A stretch of DNA of 64,000 nt, taken from the NCBI RefSeq assembly GCF_014647855.1, contig NZ_BMPZ01000002.1, positions 636,317 through 700,316 on the forward strand, read 5' to 3'. This document shows positions 36,838 through 45,369 of the stretch, in pieces (positions within the stretch are counted from its first letter, which is position 1; every line of letters starts with the position of its first letter). This DNA comes from Shewanella gelidii. Its GTDB lineage: Bacteria; Pseudomonadota; Gammaproteobacteria; Enterobacterales; Shewanellaceae. Under the pieces are notes generated by a model. The model saw nothing but the letters and a program-made list of their open reading frames with translations. It was not told where the DNA came from and did no database searches. The translations under genes were made by a program, and so were the position numbers.

Positions 36838-37875
36838 TTAAGTTTTTCGCTTCATGTTGCCTGCGAGTGTCGCACGATACATTTTGCTTAAAGCTTTGTC
36901 TTTTGCTCGCCGTTGAGCAAGAGAGGCTGAGTTTAAGGCTTGTTCACGAGAGATTTTTTGATAGTTTTGCAAGCGTCGTTCTTCAAGCTCTCCCGATTTT
37001 AACGCTTTTAATATCGCACATCCGGGTTCATTTTTATGGCTACAGTCAGTAAATCTACAGGTCTGAATCAAAGCGTCAATATCTGAAAAGGTAACCGCGA
37101 GACCTTCTTCAACATCACTTAATTGCAGTTCCCGCATGCCGGGAGTATCCATGAATAAACCTATGTTTTTCACAACATGTAATGAGCGTGCAGTTGTCGT
37201 ATGTCGACCTTTGCTATCATCCTCTCGAATACGAGCTGTGGCTAACGAGCCAGTCCCTAGCAGTGTATTGAGTAAACTTGATTTCCCAACGCCCGAAGAA
37301 CCCAAAACCGCCAATGTTTTACCTGGGGCGCACCATGGTCTTAGCGAACAGGTACTGTCTGAGTCGAGCGCATTCACGCAGACGACGTTTAACAGAGGGC
37401 CTAATTGCTGCACTTGATTACGTAAAGTCTCAGTATGATTGCAGAGATCGGCTTTGGTTAAGACGACGACAGGTTCAGCGCCCGCCTCATTCACTAACGT
37501 CAGATACCTCTCAAGTCGACTCAAATTAAAATCGTGGTTGAGCGACATTACGAGAAATACCGTATCGATATTTGCGGCGAGCAATTGGATGTTGATGCTT
37601 GAGCCGGGTGATTTGCGGCTGAAGAGTGTCATTCTTTCTAGTTTGCGGACAAAGCTACCTTGTTGATCGATTACGATCCAATCGCCGACACAAAGTGATG
37701 GCATGGTTGGAGATAGATGGAGTGCTGTTTCTCCGAGAGGAGCTAAGAGCTGTAATTGACTTTTGTGGTGCGAAATGACGCGAGCAACCGTATTGGCTTC
37801 AAGTTCTTCAAGCGTCAATTGTTGTTGAAAAAAAGGACCCCAGCCGAGTTCGGCTAAAGTAAAAGAGTTTGTCAT
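36838..37875 (-). CDS. rsgA: Ribosome small-subunit-dependent GTPase A (RsgA family)
   Basis: About 345 residues. The circularly permuted GTPase order is clear: TKADL (G4), GSSGVGKSSLLN (P-loop), DTPGMRELQL (G3). An N-terminal OB-like domain and a C-terminal zinc motif (CRFTDCSHKNEPGCAI) follow the family plan. It matures the 30S subunit. The N-terminus (TLAELGWGPFFQQQL) resembles the second RsgA-like paralogue found in many marine gammaproteobacteria, so the symbol is for family. ATG 37875 is preferred to 37896. An attenuator-like leader lies upstream. Confidence 0.88.
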   Translation of the reverse strand: MTNSFTLAELGWGPFFQQQLTLEELEANTVARVISHHKSQLQLLAPLGETALHLSPTMPSLCVGDWIVIDQQGSFVRKLERMTLFSRKSPGSSINIQLLAANIDTVFLVMSLNHDFNLSRLERYLTLVNEAGAEPVVVLTKADLCNHTETLRNQVQQLGPLLNVVCVNALDSDSTCSLRPWCAPGKTLAVLGSSGVGKSSLLNTLLGTGSLATARIREDDSKGRHTTTARSLHVVKNIGLFMDTPGMRELQLSDVEEGLAVTFSDIDALIQTCRFTDCSHKNEPGCAILKALKSGELEERRLQNYQKISREQALNSASLAQRRAKDKALSKMYRATLAGNMKRKT

Positions 37876-37920
37876 GATGTATATACCCCTACGCAAAGTA
37901 TTTCGGTACTTTTGCGCATA

Positions 37921-37943
37921 AAAAAATTGGGGGCATGAGCCCC
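37921..37943 (-). terminator. Terminator hairpin in the rsgA leader
   Basis: On the minus strand GGGGC-TCAT-GCCCC is followed by CAATTTTTTT, 46 bases before the rsgA start. It can only act on a transcript starting upstream in the leader. Confidence 0.7.
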
Positions 37944-37967
37944 GGTAGGAACCGGGTATTGCAGGAT

Positions 37968-38015
37968 TTAAGCGGTATGCAACCTAACAACACCGGTGGG
38001 CTTGATTACAATCAT
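37968..38015 (-). CDS. Putative 15-residue leader peptide
   Basis: ATG at 38015 has GAGGA (38022-38026) exactly 6 bases upstream. The peptide is MIVIKPTGVVRLHTA and ends in TAA just before the mutually exclusive hairpins. Six of its 15 residues are Ile, Val or Leu, as in branched-chain amino acid leader peptides, but the downstream gene is not an ilv gene. Confidence 0.45.
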   Translation of the reverse strand: MIVIKPTGVVRLHTA

Positions 38016-38120
38016 CAAATATCCTCAGAACGGTGATTAATGGAGACACTTTAGCAAAAGTCACCAATTGAGGCTAGGTATTGGCCTTGTGATTGGTTAC
38101 TTAATTATTTTTATTGTTGA

Positions 38121-38150
38121 CCTTGAAATTGGAAATGCCAACGCCATATA
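38121..38150 (+). promoter_or_regulatory. Sigma-32 (heat shock) promoter of hsp20
   Basis: CTTGAAA (38122-38128), a 13-base spacer and CGCCATAT (38142-38149) fit the sigma-32 consensus CTTGAAA-N13-CCCCATNT. Transcription would start near 38157 and leave an untranslated leader of about 115 bases. Confidence 0.8.
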
Positions 38151-38212
38151 TAAATTACAGTCGCTGAAAGGGGCTGTTGAATATTAAAGAATGCCTTCGG
38201 GGTTCTGGTTTG

Positions 38213-38270
38213 CCTAACACATCAAGGTGATTAGGTTTTGTTAATTTATATTGCTTTATACAAGGATATA
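38213..38270 (+). promoter_or_regulatory. ROSE-like RNA thermometer of hsp20
   Basis: The leader folds into a stem CCTAA...TTAGG (38213-38235). A second hairpin then pairs TTGCT (38251-38255) with the Shine-Dalgarno AAGGA (38262-38266). U(U/C)GCU opposite the RBS is the hallmark of ROSE elements found before ibpA-type genes. Melting on warming would free the RBS. Confidence 0.65.
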
Positions 38271-38272
38271 TT

Positions 38273-38716
38273 ATGCGTAATTATGATCTTACTCCCCTAT
38301 ACCGCAGTGCCATTGGATTTGACCGTTTAGCCCAAATGGCTGAGCATGCCGCGTCAAACAAAGGCAACTCTGGATACCCACCATACAATATTGAATTGCT
38401 CGGTGAAAATCGCTACCGCATTACGATGGCAGTCGCTGGATTTACCATGGAAGAGCTTGAAATTACGAGCGAAGGCGAGAAACTACTCGTCAAAGGCACT
38501 AAAGCTGAATCCAAAGAAGAGCGTCAATATTTATATCAAGGCATCGCTGAACGAGGCTTTGAGCGAACTTTCCAGCTCGCAGATTACGTCACTGTGGTTG
38601 GCGCAAATCTTGAAAATGGCTTATTGGATGTCGATTTAGTTCGTGAAATTCCCGAAGCATTAAAACCGCGAACGATTGAGATTAACACTTCTCGCCCTTT
38701 GGATGCGAAGCGTTAA
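38273..38716 (+). CDS. ibpA: Small heat-shock protein Hsp20 (IbpA family)
   Basis: 147 residues. The alpha-crystallin domain is complete ([40 protein letters not shown] to the GxLxxxL-like NGLLDVDLV); ending PRTIEI recalls the IXI tail. It binds unfolding proteins as oligomers and hands them to DnaK/ClpB. Its promoter and leader show two levels of heat control. AAGGA lies 6 bases before ATG 38273. Single gene with its own terminator. Confidence 0.94.
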   Translation: MRNYDLTPLYRSAIGFDRLAQMAEHAASNKGNSGYPPYNIELLGENRYRITMAVAGFTMEELEITSEGEKLLVKGTKAESKEERQYLYQGIAERGFERTFQLADYVTVVGANLENGLLDVDLVREIPEALKPRTIEINTSRPLDAKR

Positions 38717-38748
38717 TCAAGCTAACCATATTCGACTCTGGATAGCGT

Positions 38749-38777
38749 AAAAAAGGGAGCAATTTGCTCCCTTTTTT
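38749..38777. terminator. Bidirectional intrinsic terminator
   Basis: AAAAAAGGGAGCAA-T-TTGCTCCCTTTTTT between hsp20 and the convergent ilvIH operon. Confidence 0.9.
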
Positions 38778-38815
38778 AGTTTTAATAGCGGTTCTCAAGC
38801 AACAGCAAAGCCGGT

Positions 38816-39310
38816 TTAGGCTTTCATGACTTTTTCACCTCGGGCAAGACCGACGACACCCGAACGAGAAACTTCAATAACTTTGGTTGTTTCTCCAAGA
38901 GCGGTCACAAATGCATCGAGCTTATCTGACGTTCCAACCATTTGTACTGTGTATAGCCCAGAGGTCACATCAACGATTTGGCCGCGGAAAATATCAGCAG
39001 TTCGCTTGATTTCTTCACGCATATTGCCTTCAGCTTTTACCTTAATTAATGCCACTTCACGTTCAATATGAGCCGATTCAGTAATATTGGAAACTTTGAG
39101 TACATCGATGAGCTTATGGAGTTGCTTCTCAATCTGTTCGAGTACTTTCTCATCTGCTTCTACCGAAACGGTCAGACGAGATAAGGTTTCATCATCTGTG
39201 GGTGCAACGGTGAGCGTTTCAATGTTATAACCACGCTGAGAGAAAAGGCCTACAACACGCGAAAGGGCGCCAGGCTGGTTTTCCAGCAATACACAAATAA
39301 TTCTACGCAT
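38816..39310 (-). CDS. ilvH: Acetolactate synthase small subunit
   Basis: 164 residues. The N-terminal ACT domain (RRIICVLLENQPGALSRVVGLFSQRGYNIETLTVAPTDD) binds valine for feedback inhibition; the C-terminal half (VTSGLYTVQMVGTSDKLDAFVTALG) is the partner domain. It activates and regulates IlvI. Its ATG shares one base with the ilvI stop (TAATG), so it is translationally coupled. Confidence 0.96.
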   Translation of the reverse strand: MRRIICVLLENQPGALSRVVGLFSQRGYNIETLTVAPTDDETLSRLTVSVEADEKVLEQIEKQLHKLIDVLKVSNITESAHIEREVALIKVKAEGNMREEIKRTADIFRGQIVDVTSGLYTVQMVGTSDKLDAFVTALGETTKVIEVSRSGVVGLARGEKVMKA

Positions 39311-41025
39311 TAGCTTTTCTCCGTTTTGCTTAACCACATTTCATCCATTGACCCACCACGGATCTGCATCGGATAGACATGCTCTGTTTCATCAACATTG
39401 ATGTCTACAAAAACGAGCTTATCTTTCATCGCGAGCGCTTCTGCAAGTTTACTTTCAAGCTCCGCAGGGTTGGTGATGGTCATCCCAACATGGCCGTAGG
39501 CCTCCGCAATTTTTGCAAAATTAGGAACTGAATCCATATAAGAGTGAGAGTGGCGTCCAGAATAAATCATGTCTTGCCATTGTTTCACCATGCCTAAGAA
39601 GCGGTTATTGAGATTGATAATTTTGACGGGTGTATCGTACTGCAAGGCGGTTGACAACTCTTGAATATTCATTTGAATTGAGCCATCGCCGGTTACACAA
39701 ACGACGGTGTCATCTGGCTTGGCCATCTTGACTCCCATCGCTGCCGGTAAACCAAAGCCCATGGTGCCGAGACCGCCAGAATTAATCCAACGTCTTGGTT
39801 TATTAAATGGGTAATATAGAGCCGCAAACATCTGGTGTTGACCCACATCTGAACTGACATAAGCGTCACCATTGGTGAGTTTATGTAATACTTCAATCAC
39901 TTGCTGTGGCTTAATTTTCTCGCTTGAAGTGTCATAGGCGAGGCTATCTTTAGCGCGCCATGTTTCCACATCTTTCCACCAAGACGCATTGGCTGATGGA
40001 TCTTGGTTCGTTTGCTCTCCGATAATATCGAGCATATGGTCAAGAATGTTGTCTGCAGAGCCAACAATCGGGATATCGACTTTAATCGTTTTAGAAATTG
40101 AGGACGGGTCGATGTCAATATGAAGCACCGTGGCATTTGGACAGTATTTTTCGACATTATTGGTTGTACGGTCATCAAAACGTACACCGATACCAAAAAT
40201 CAAGTCACAATGATGCATTGCCATATTGGCTTCGTAGCAGCCGTGCATGCCCAACATGCCAAGGCTATTTTTATGCGTGCCAGGGAAAGCACCTAAGCCC
40301 ATAAGTGTGCTCACAACTGGAATATTAAGTTGTTCAGCAATTTTCATAATTTGTTGATCACAACCGGAAATGACTGCTCCGCCACCGACATAAAGTACGG
40401 GCTTTTTAGCACCAAGCAGTGCTTTGACACCGCGACGGATCTGGCCTTTATGGCCTGATGTTGTCGGGTTGTATGAGCGCATTTTAATATCTTTTGGATA
40501 TTGGTACTCATGCAGTACTGCTGGATTTAAGCAATCTTTTGGCAAATCAACGACAACCGGTCCGGGGCGCCCAGTGGATGCAAGATAAAATGCTTTTTTG
40601 ATGATTTCGGGGATATCTTTGGCATCAGTGACCAAAAAGCTATGTTTAACAACGGGACGTGATATGCCAATCATGTCGCATTCTTGGAATGCGTCATTAC
40701 CAATGAGCGTACTGGGAACCTGACCAGAAAGCACAACCATTGGAATTGAATCCATATACGCCGTAGCAATACCTGTAATGGCATTAGTTGCACCGGGGCC
40801 TGAAGTGACGAGAACAACGCCTACATCACCAGTTGCTCGCGCATAGCCGTCAGCCATGTGGACTGCCGCTTGTTCATGTCGAACGAGAATATGCTCAATG
40901 CCAGAGTTTTGGTGTAAAGCATCGTAAATATCCAGTACAGAACCGCCTGGATAGCCGAAAATATGTTCTACGCCTTCATCGATTAATGATCGGACGATCA
41001 TTGAAGCGCCAGATAACATCTCCAT
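39310..41025 (-). CDS. ilvI: Acetolactate synthase large subunit, biosynthetic
   Basis: 571 residues. ThDP enzyme making acetolactate or acetohydroxybutyrate, the first common step to Val, Leu and Ile. Visible are [18 protein letters not shown], the catalytic Glu in [17 protein letters not shown], the ThDP motif [17 protein letters not shown]...[12 protein letters not shown], and [26 protein letters not shown] precedes ATG 41025. Two tandem dyads lie between promoter and RBS. Confidence 0.96.
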   Translation of the reverse strand: MEMLSGASMIVRSLIDEGVEHIFGYPGGSVLDIYDALHQNSGIEHILVRHEQAAVHMADGYARATGDVGVVLVTSGPGATNAITGIATAYMDSIPMVVLSGQVPSTLIGNDAFQECDMIGISRPVVKHSFLVTDAKDIPEIIKKAFYLASTGRPGPVVVDLPKDCLNPAVLHEYQYPKDIKMRSYNPTTSGHKGQIRRGVKALLGAKKPVLYVGGGAVISGCDQQIMKIAEQLNIPVVSTLMGLGAFPGTHKNSLGMLGMHGCYEANMAMHHCDLIFGIGVRFDDRTTNNVEKYCPNATVLHIDIDPSSISKTIKVDIPIVGSADNILDHMLDIIGEQTNQDPSANASWWKDVETWRAKDSLAYDTSSEKIKPQQVIEVLHKLTNGDAYVSSDVGQHQMFAALYYPFNKPRRWINSGGLGTMGFGLPAAMGVKMAKPDDTVVCVTGDGSIQMNIQELSTALQYDTPVKIINLNNRFLGMVKQWQDMIYSGRHSHSYMDSVPNFAKIAEAYGHVGMTITNPAELESKLAEALAMKDKLVFVDINVDETEHVYPMQIRGGSMDEMWLSKTEKS

Positions 41026-41041
41026 GTGTTAATCCTCTTAA

Positions 41042-41083
41042 GTTACCGCTACGGTAAACAGTATCTTGTTACAGCGACGGTAA
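41042..41083 (-). promoter_or_regulatory. Tandem 16-bp dyads before ilvI
   Basis: GTTACCGCTACGGTAA (41042-41057) and GTTACAGCGACGGTAA (41068-41083), identical at 14 of 16 positions and 26 bases apart start to start. Each is itself an inverted repeat (TTACCG-N3-CGGTAA; the second with one mismatch). They start 17 bases before the ilvI ATG, overlapping the leader. Confidence 0.6.
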
Positions 41084-41486
41084 TCGCTCTAAAAATAAAG
41101 TAAGAAAGGTAATTCTTACTCGCCAATTGCATAATCAATTCGATACCAATTGATTCTACTCTACTAATTTCATTAACTAGGAGTTTGCATCTGTCTAAAA
41201 TGGACAGATTTTCATCATATTCAATCAAGCTATTTTTTCAAGTGTTTTGGCTAAAAAACTGCTGCAAATGAATAAAATTCAGTACTTTCTAAATAAAGCT
41301 AAATGAAACCTTAGACTTTAGTTGAATAGTTTGGTGCGCAGATAATGGCGAGCATGGTTTATGAACTTGATCATGGTTGTTTGTGAAAATCGAGCGATTG
41401 ACACATCAGTGACAGCCGGAACCTTTGCGACTCATAACAGGGTCCAAACAGGGGAATACCATGACATCTCGTGAGTTCGGTTTAGC
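41084..41486. other. Upstream region of ilvI, AT-rich
   Basis: About 400 bases without a gene. A possible minus-strand promoter TTGGCG-N18-TACTTT sits just upstream of the dyads. The AT-rich tract around 41130-41300 is the kind of DNA bound by Lrp in other ilvIH operons, but no Lrp site was picked. Confidence 0.4.
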
Positions 41487-42659
41487 CTAGTGTTTGTGCT
41501 TTAGCCGAAAACCGTACCATTGGCATATCGCTGCTAAAATGACCGCAATTAACATCAGTGCGGAAAATGGAACCGCAGTACCTGTGTAAAGTAATGCGAG
41601 CAATGGGCCTGCAAGCGCACCAAACCCAAAGCGTAATGTCCCAATGACAGCGGTTGCCGTACCTGTTTGTTTTTTGAATTTCATCAATACTATTGCATCG
41701 GCATTGACTGACATGATCCCTAAGCATCCCATGAGTGGGATCAGCATCGCGACAGTAAAGTGGTAACTTAGGCTAAGCAAATTAACCCAAAGCAATAACA
41801 CTGCAGAAATCATCGCAAAAAAGGTTGAAACCCGTAACATTCGGCGAGAGCCAAATCGGGTGACAATACGCGTATTAATGATGTTTGCGAGCATTAGGGC
41901 ACCTACATTCATGCTAAACAAAACCGCAAACATTGACTTATCAAGTCCAAAAACTTCCATGTATACAAATGAAGAAGCTGTCAGGTAGCAAAAGAATGCA
42001 AAAGAAGTGAGTACGCCACTTAGGATTAGCGGTAAAACACCTGCTTTTCGCAATACACTAATATAGGCATGAAAAAAGGAACGACGGCTTCGCTGACTCG
42101 TGTCTTGGTCACTGGGCATATGCAACTTGGTGATGACCAGCAATACCAACAGAGCACCGTACAGGCACAAAGTGAAAAAGATTGTTCGCCAACCGTCAAA
42201 TTCCATAAGTAAACTGCCGATGCTTGGTGCAAGCAAGGGAGCCAACATCATCACGAGGCTGACATAGGACATGCCTTTGGCTGTGTGTTCACCGTAGACC
42301 TCTTTTATATAGCCAGGGATAACCACGGTAGCTGCAGCGCCAATAAAGGCCTGTATAAATCGCAGCCCTAAAAAAACTTCGACGGATTGGGAAAATGCGA
42401 GTAGGAGACTGATTAAAGTAAAGCCGCTTAAGCCAGCAATGACTAATGGTCGCCTGCCAATACGGTCTGCAATTGGGCCAAAGCACAACATGCCCAGCGC
42501 ATAACCAGCAAGATAGATACTAAGAGATTGGCCTATTGTTGTAATGTTTGAATTAAAACTAGTCGCAATCATTGACATCGCAGGTAGGTACATGTCAATT
42601 GCAAGCGGTGTGATGGCGACAATCGCGGAAAGCATAGGGATGAAAAACATCATCTTCAT
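41487..42659 (-). CDS. Bcr/CflA-type multidrug MFS efflux transporter
   Basis: About 390 residues with 12 hydrophobic segments. PLAIDMYLPAM in helix 1, GPIADRIGRRPLVIAG (MFS motif A) and RFIQAFIGAAATVVIPGYIKEV are hallmarks of the Bcr/CflA family, which exports drugs such as bicyclomycin or small metabolites. The start is uncertain: ATG 42659 opens directly on helix 1; the frame extends to a TTG at 42698 without an RBS. Confidence 0.9.
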   Translation of the reverse strand: MKMMFFIPMLSAIVAITPLAIDMYLPAMSMIATSFNSNITTIGQSLSIYLAGYALGMLCFGPIADRIGRRPLVIAGLSGFTLISLLLAFSQSVEVFLGLRFIQAFIGAAATVVIPGYIKEVYGEHTAKGMSYVSLVMMLAPLLAPSIGSLLMEFDGWRTIFFTLCLYGALLVLLVITKLHMPSDQDTSQRSRRSFFHAYISVLRKAGVLPLILSGVLTSFAFFCYLTASSFVYMEVFGLDKSMFAVLFSMNVGALMLANIINTRIVTRFGSRRMLRVSTFFAMISAVLLLWVNLLSLSYHFTVAMLIPLMGCLGIMSVNADAIVLMKFKKQTGTATAVIGTLRFGFGALAGPLLALLYTGTAVPFSALMLIAVILAAICQWYGFRLKHKH

Positions 42660-42831
42660 GCCTATATTTGGCGAGGTATGTGAAGGGCTAGAATTCAATC
42701 GATATACAACTTTTGGGCGTAATAACTAAGAGCGTTAATTGTACGTGAAAGGCTAAACGACGGCGATAAACGAATCGAAAAAGATTGTAAGAAGTTAATG
42801 CGAAAACCGTTGAATGCTTGAGTAAACTGCT

Positions 42832-43038
42832 TTATTCGCCAGCGAGTACTTCGCAAGGAATACGGCCTTGATAGGCATAATAGCCAATCGGGCCAAAAAT
42901 AAGGCTGAATGCACTCCACACTAACTTGCGATTTAAGCAGATATCGACTTTTGACGTCAGTGCTGCAATGAAAAATATACAGTGCAAGACGACGAGTGTA
43001 GCAATCATGGTCAGTATGGTTAGATCTAAGTTATCCAT
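42832..43038 (-). CDS. Small membrane protein of unknown function
   Basis: 68 residues, two predicted membrane segments (LTILTMIATLVVLHCIFFIAAL and LVWSAFSLIFGPIGYYAY). WSAFSLIFGPIGYYAYQGR resembles the short PLDc_N-like membrane segment found in many small proteins. RBS weak. No known role. Confidence 0.65.
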   Translation of the reverse strand: MDNLDLTILTMIATLVVLHCIFFIAALTSKVDICLNRKLVWSAFSLIFGPIGYYAYQGRIPCEVLAGE

Positions 43039-43209
43039 AGGAGATCTCTGTCTGCAAAAAACTTCATGTGATTTGTAAAAACAGCAGCAATACTACCCCA
43101 TCGCTTTTAGTCGTTTTATGACGAAGTTAAAATTTTTGTATTTTAAATCAGCATTTTTACATCAAATTCGATGGTTTTCCGCGCTTTCGTCTCGATAAAT
43201 GTAAAAGTA

Positions 43210-43893
43210 CTAGATCTCTCTGGATTCTCGCCATTGTGGGTGTTTTATCATGATTTGACGAAATGAATCACTCTCTAATTGGCGTTTTAACCAACATTTC
43301 ACGTTGACGTAGCAGGACTGATGAAACCAAGTCGAGTCGACACCAGCAAATTGTCTTACAAATGGGAAGATCGCTAAATCGGCAATGCTTTGATAATCGC
43401 TAAATAGGTATGGTTTGATTTGGGTAGATGCATTTAGTGTGCTTTGTTGAGTTAATCTTTGCTCTAATTTAAGGATAAATTCTTCCGCCTTCGAGCGATA
43501 ATAATGCTGAGTGTGTTCTGGGTAACGGTCTGCATACTTATAACGGTCGAGCCAAAATTTGAAGTCAGCATCATTCTCGGCAATCAGCTTTTTTTGCTCA
43601 GGCCAAAGAATGCGCCGGTCGGGAGCACTTTTATAGTGGGTCAAAGCTAGGTTCGATGGTGCTGAATTGAGTGCCCAAAGCATAATATCAAGACTTTCAT
43701 CTATGACTTTCCCATCTTCAGTTTGTAGTACTGGCACAGTGGCTTTCTGCGATATAGCAAGTAACGCAGGCGGTTTTTCTTTTAGTATGACTTCTCGATG
43801 TTCAACAGCACAGCTAGCGATGTGCAGCGCAAGTCTAGCTCGCATTGCATAGGGACAACGTCGAAACGAATAGAGAATCGGCAGTGGCATCAT
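43210..43893 (-). CDS. Glutathione S-transferase family protein
   Basis: 227 residues. The N-terminal thioredoxin-like domain reads LPILYSFRRCPYAMRARLAL (CPYA active-site-like Cys) with cis-Pro in ATVPVLQTEDGKVIDESLDIMLWAL; the C-terminal part is helical. The CPYA motif suggests an omega-like or glutaredoxin-like member rather than maleylacetoacetate isomerase. AAGGA precedes ATG 43893. Confidence 0.88.
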   Translation of the reverse strand: MMPLPILYSFRRCPYAMRARLALHIASCAVEHREVILKEKPPALLAISQKATVPVLQTEDGKVIDESLDIMLWALNSAPSNLALTHYKSAPDRRILWPEQKKLIAENDADFKFWLDRYKYADRYPEHTQHYYRSKAEEFILKLEQRLTQQSTLNASTQIKPYLFSDYQSIADLAIFPFVRQFAGVDSTWFHQSCYVNVKCWLKRQLESDSFRQIMIKHPQWRESREI

Positions 43894-44001
43894 TTATCCT
43901 TCATTGTCCTCGATGGTGTAGGCGGTGATCTTGCTCAATTCAAATAAATATCCACAAAGACTGTCTGTATTTAGCTCAGCTATTTTGCTTTAAAATGCGC
44001 G

Positions 44002-44017
44002 CGTGATCTACGTCACG
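44002..44017. promoter_or_regulatory. CRP-like palindrome before trhO
   Basis: CGTGA-TCTACG-TCACG, an exact dyad matching the GTGA-N6-TCAC core of CRP sites. A -10-like TAAAAT lies at 43991-43996 just upstream, so a bound protein would sit near +1 and more likely repress than activate. Confidence 0.4.
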
Positions 44018-44099
44018 TTGCGAGGTGATTATGCCGCGCTCACTTTTGAATTTCAATGGCGCCCTGATTTAAGTCTTGGTTAGCCTCTTTGAGGATTTT

Positions 44100-45080
44100 A
44101 TGTCTAAAGTTGTTGTTTGTGCACTTTATAAGTTTGTGTCTTTGCCACATTTTGAATCTATCCGTCAGCCGTTGTTTGAGCTAATGACTCAACACCAGAT
44201 CCGAGGCACTTTATTGCTTGCACATGAAGGGATTAATGGCACTGTGGCGGGGTCAAAGTCATCTATTAATGTTCTATTGACATGGCTCACAGCGCAACCA
44301 GGGTTGGGTGAAATTAGCTATAAACTTTCTTACGATGAACTTCTCCCTTTTTATAGGACGAAGGTGAAGCTGAAACGAGAAATCGTCACTATGGGTGTTG
44401 AAGGAATTGATCCGTTGCAAGTGGTAGGGACTTATGTAAAACCCAAAGATTGGAATCAATTGATTGCGGATCCCGAAGTTTTAGTGATTGATACACGCAA
44501 TGATTATGAAGTCAAAATTGGCACATTCGCTAATGCATTGAACCCACAAACGGATTCTTTTCGTGACTTTCCTGAATACGTTAAAACTCAACTTGATCCT
44601 GCTAAGCACAAAAAGGTTGCTATGTTCTGTACTGGTGGCATTCGTTGTGAAAAGTCGACGGCTTATTTAAAAGAGCAAGGGTTTGAAGACGTATACCACT
44701 TAGAAGGCGGTATATTGAAATATTTACAAGAAGTTCCATCAGAACAAAGCATGTGGCGTGGGGAATGTTTTGTATTTGATAATCGAGTTGCCGTCAATCA
44801 TCAGTTACAAAAAGGCAGTTATGAGCAGTGTAATGCTTGTCGAAAACCGATTACTGCTGAAGATATGCAAAGTGAGGATTATCTCCAAGGGATCCAATGT
44901 CCACATTGTGTCGGTACGCATAGTGAGGAGCAGATGCAACGTTTTCAAGAAAGAGAACGTCAAATGCAGCTGGCTAAATCTCGAGGGGAATCTCATTTAG
45001 GTGATGATGTGAATCGTGTCGCGTCGCAACGCCGAGCAGCTAAAGCCGCTAGAATTAAATCGCAAAGTAAACCCTCTTAA
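44100..45080 (+). CDS. trhO: tRNA uridine(34) hydroxylase TrhO (rhodanese-like)
   Basis: 326 residues. The N-terminal acylphosphatase-like part ([14 protein letters not shown]) and a rhodanese domain with [20 protein letters not shown] (active Cys) are typical of the YceA/TrhO family, which oxidises U34 to 5-hydroxyuridine in some tRNAs. A C-terminal Cys-rich part (CNACRKP, CPHC) could bind zinc. ATG 44100 has GAGGA 5 bases upstream; the longer frame to 44076 starts with TTG. Confidence 0.93.
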   Translation: MSKVVVCALYKFVSLPHFESIRQPLFELMTQHQIRGTLLLAHEGINGTVAGSKSSINVLLTWLTAQPGLGEISYKLSYDELLPFYRTKVKLKREIVTMGVEGIDPLQVVGTYVKPKDWNQLIADPEVLVIDTRNDYEVKIGTFANALNPQTDSFRDFPEYVKTQLDPAKHKKVAMFCTGGIRCEKSTAYLKEQGFEDVYHLEGGILKYLQEVPSEQSMWRGECFVFDNRVAVNHQLQKGSYEQCNACRKPITAEDMQSEDYLQGIQCPHCVGTHSEEQMQRFQERERQMQLAKSRGESHLGDDVNRVASQRRAAKAARIKSQSKPS

Positions 45081-45369
45081 TTCTTCTTTGATTGTTGTAG
45101 GGGAGAACGGTTGCTTTGGTGCATGGATTGGCTATATATACTGCAGCATGGTCGATGAGTTTCTATTGAAGATTGAAGCGAGATTGAGCGCCGTATTTGC
45201 GAAGCACCTATTGTCACAGTTTTGTTGCTTACGATGTCGTTTTAGCAAGTTTTATAGAAGCAATTTTTATGGTACCTTCTGCGCCCCATTTTATCGCTCT
45301 GCCTGCATGTATCGATTGAGATCTATTGCAAGGTAAAGTGTACTGTTTAACGCAAAGGTAATTGTTCAA

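Larger units (their letters stand above)
37889..38026 (-). promoter_or_regulatory. Attenuator-like leader of the rsgA-type gene
   Basis: Reading the minus strand: a strong RBS (GAGGA), a short ORF, a pairing TTGCA...TGCAA, hairpin CCCGGT-TCCT-ACCGGG (37941-37956), and the terminator stem, which shares three bases with that hairpin so the two exclude each other. A further stem with CAAAAGTA and TACTTTGCG arms (37890-37917) lies just before the rsgA RBS. This is the architecture of transcription attenuation. Confidence 0.5.

Noticed and set aside
38001..38017. FNR-like TTGAT...ATCAA in the rsgA leader
   Set aside because: The gap is 7 bases instead of 4, and the bases are better explained by the leader peptide codons.
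45016..45336. 106-codon frame overlapping trhO and its downstream gap
   Set aside because: Out of frame with the real gene, no RBS, Cys/Arg-rich by chance.
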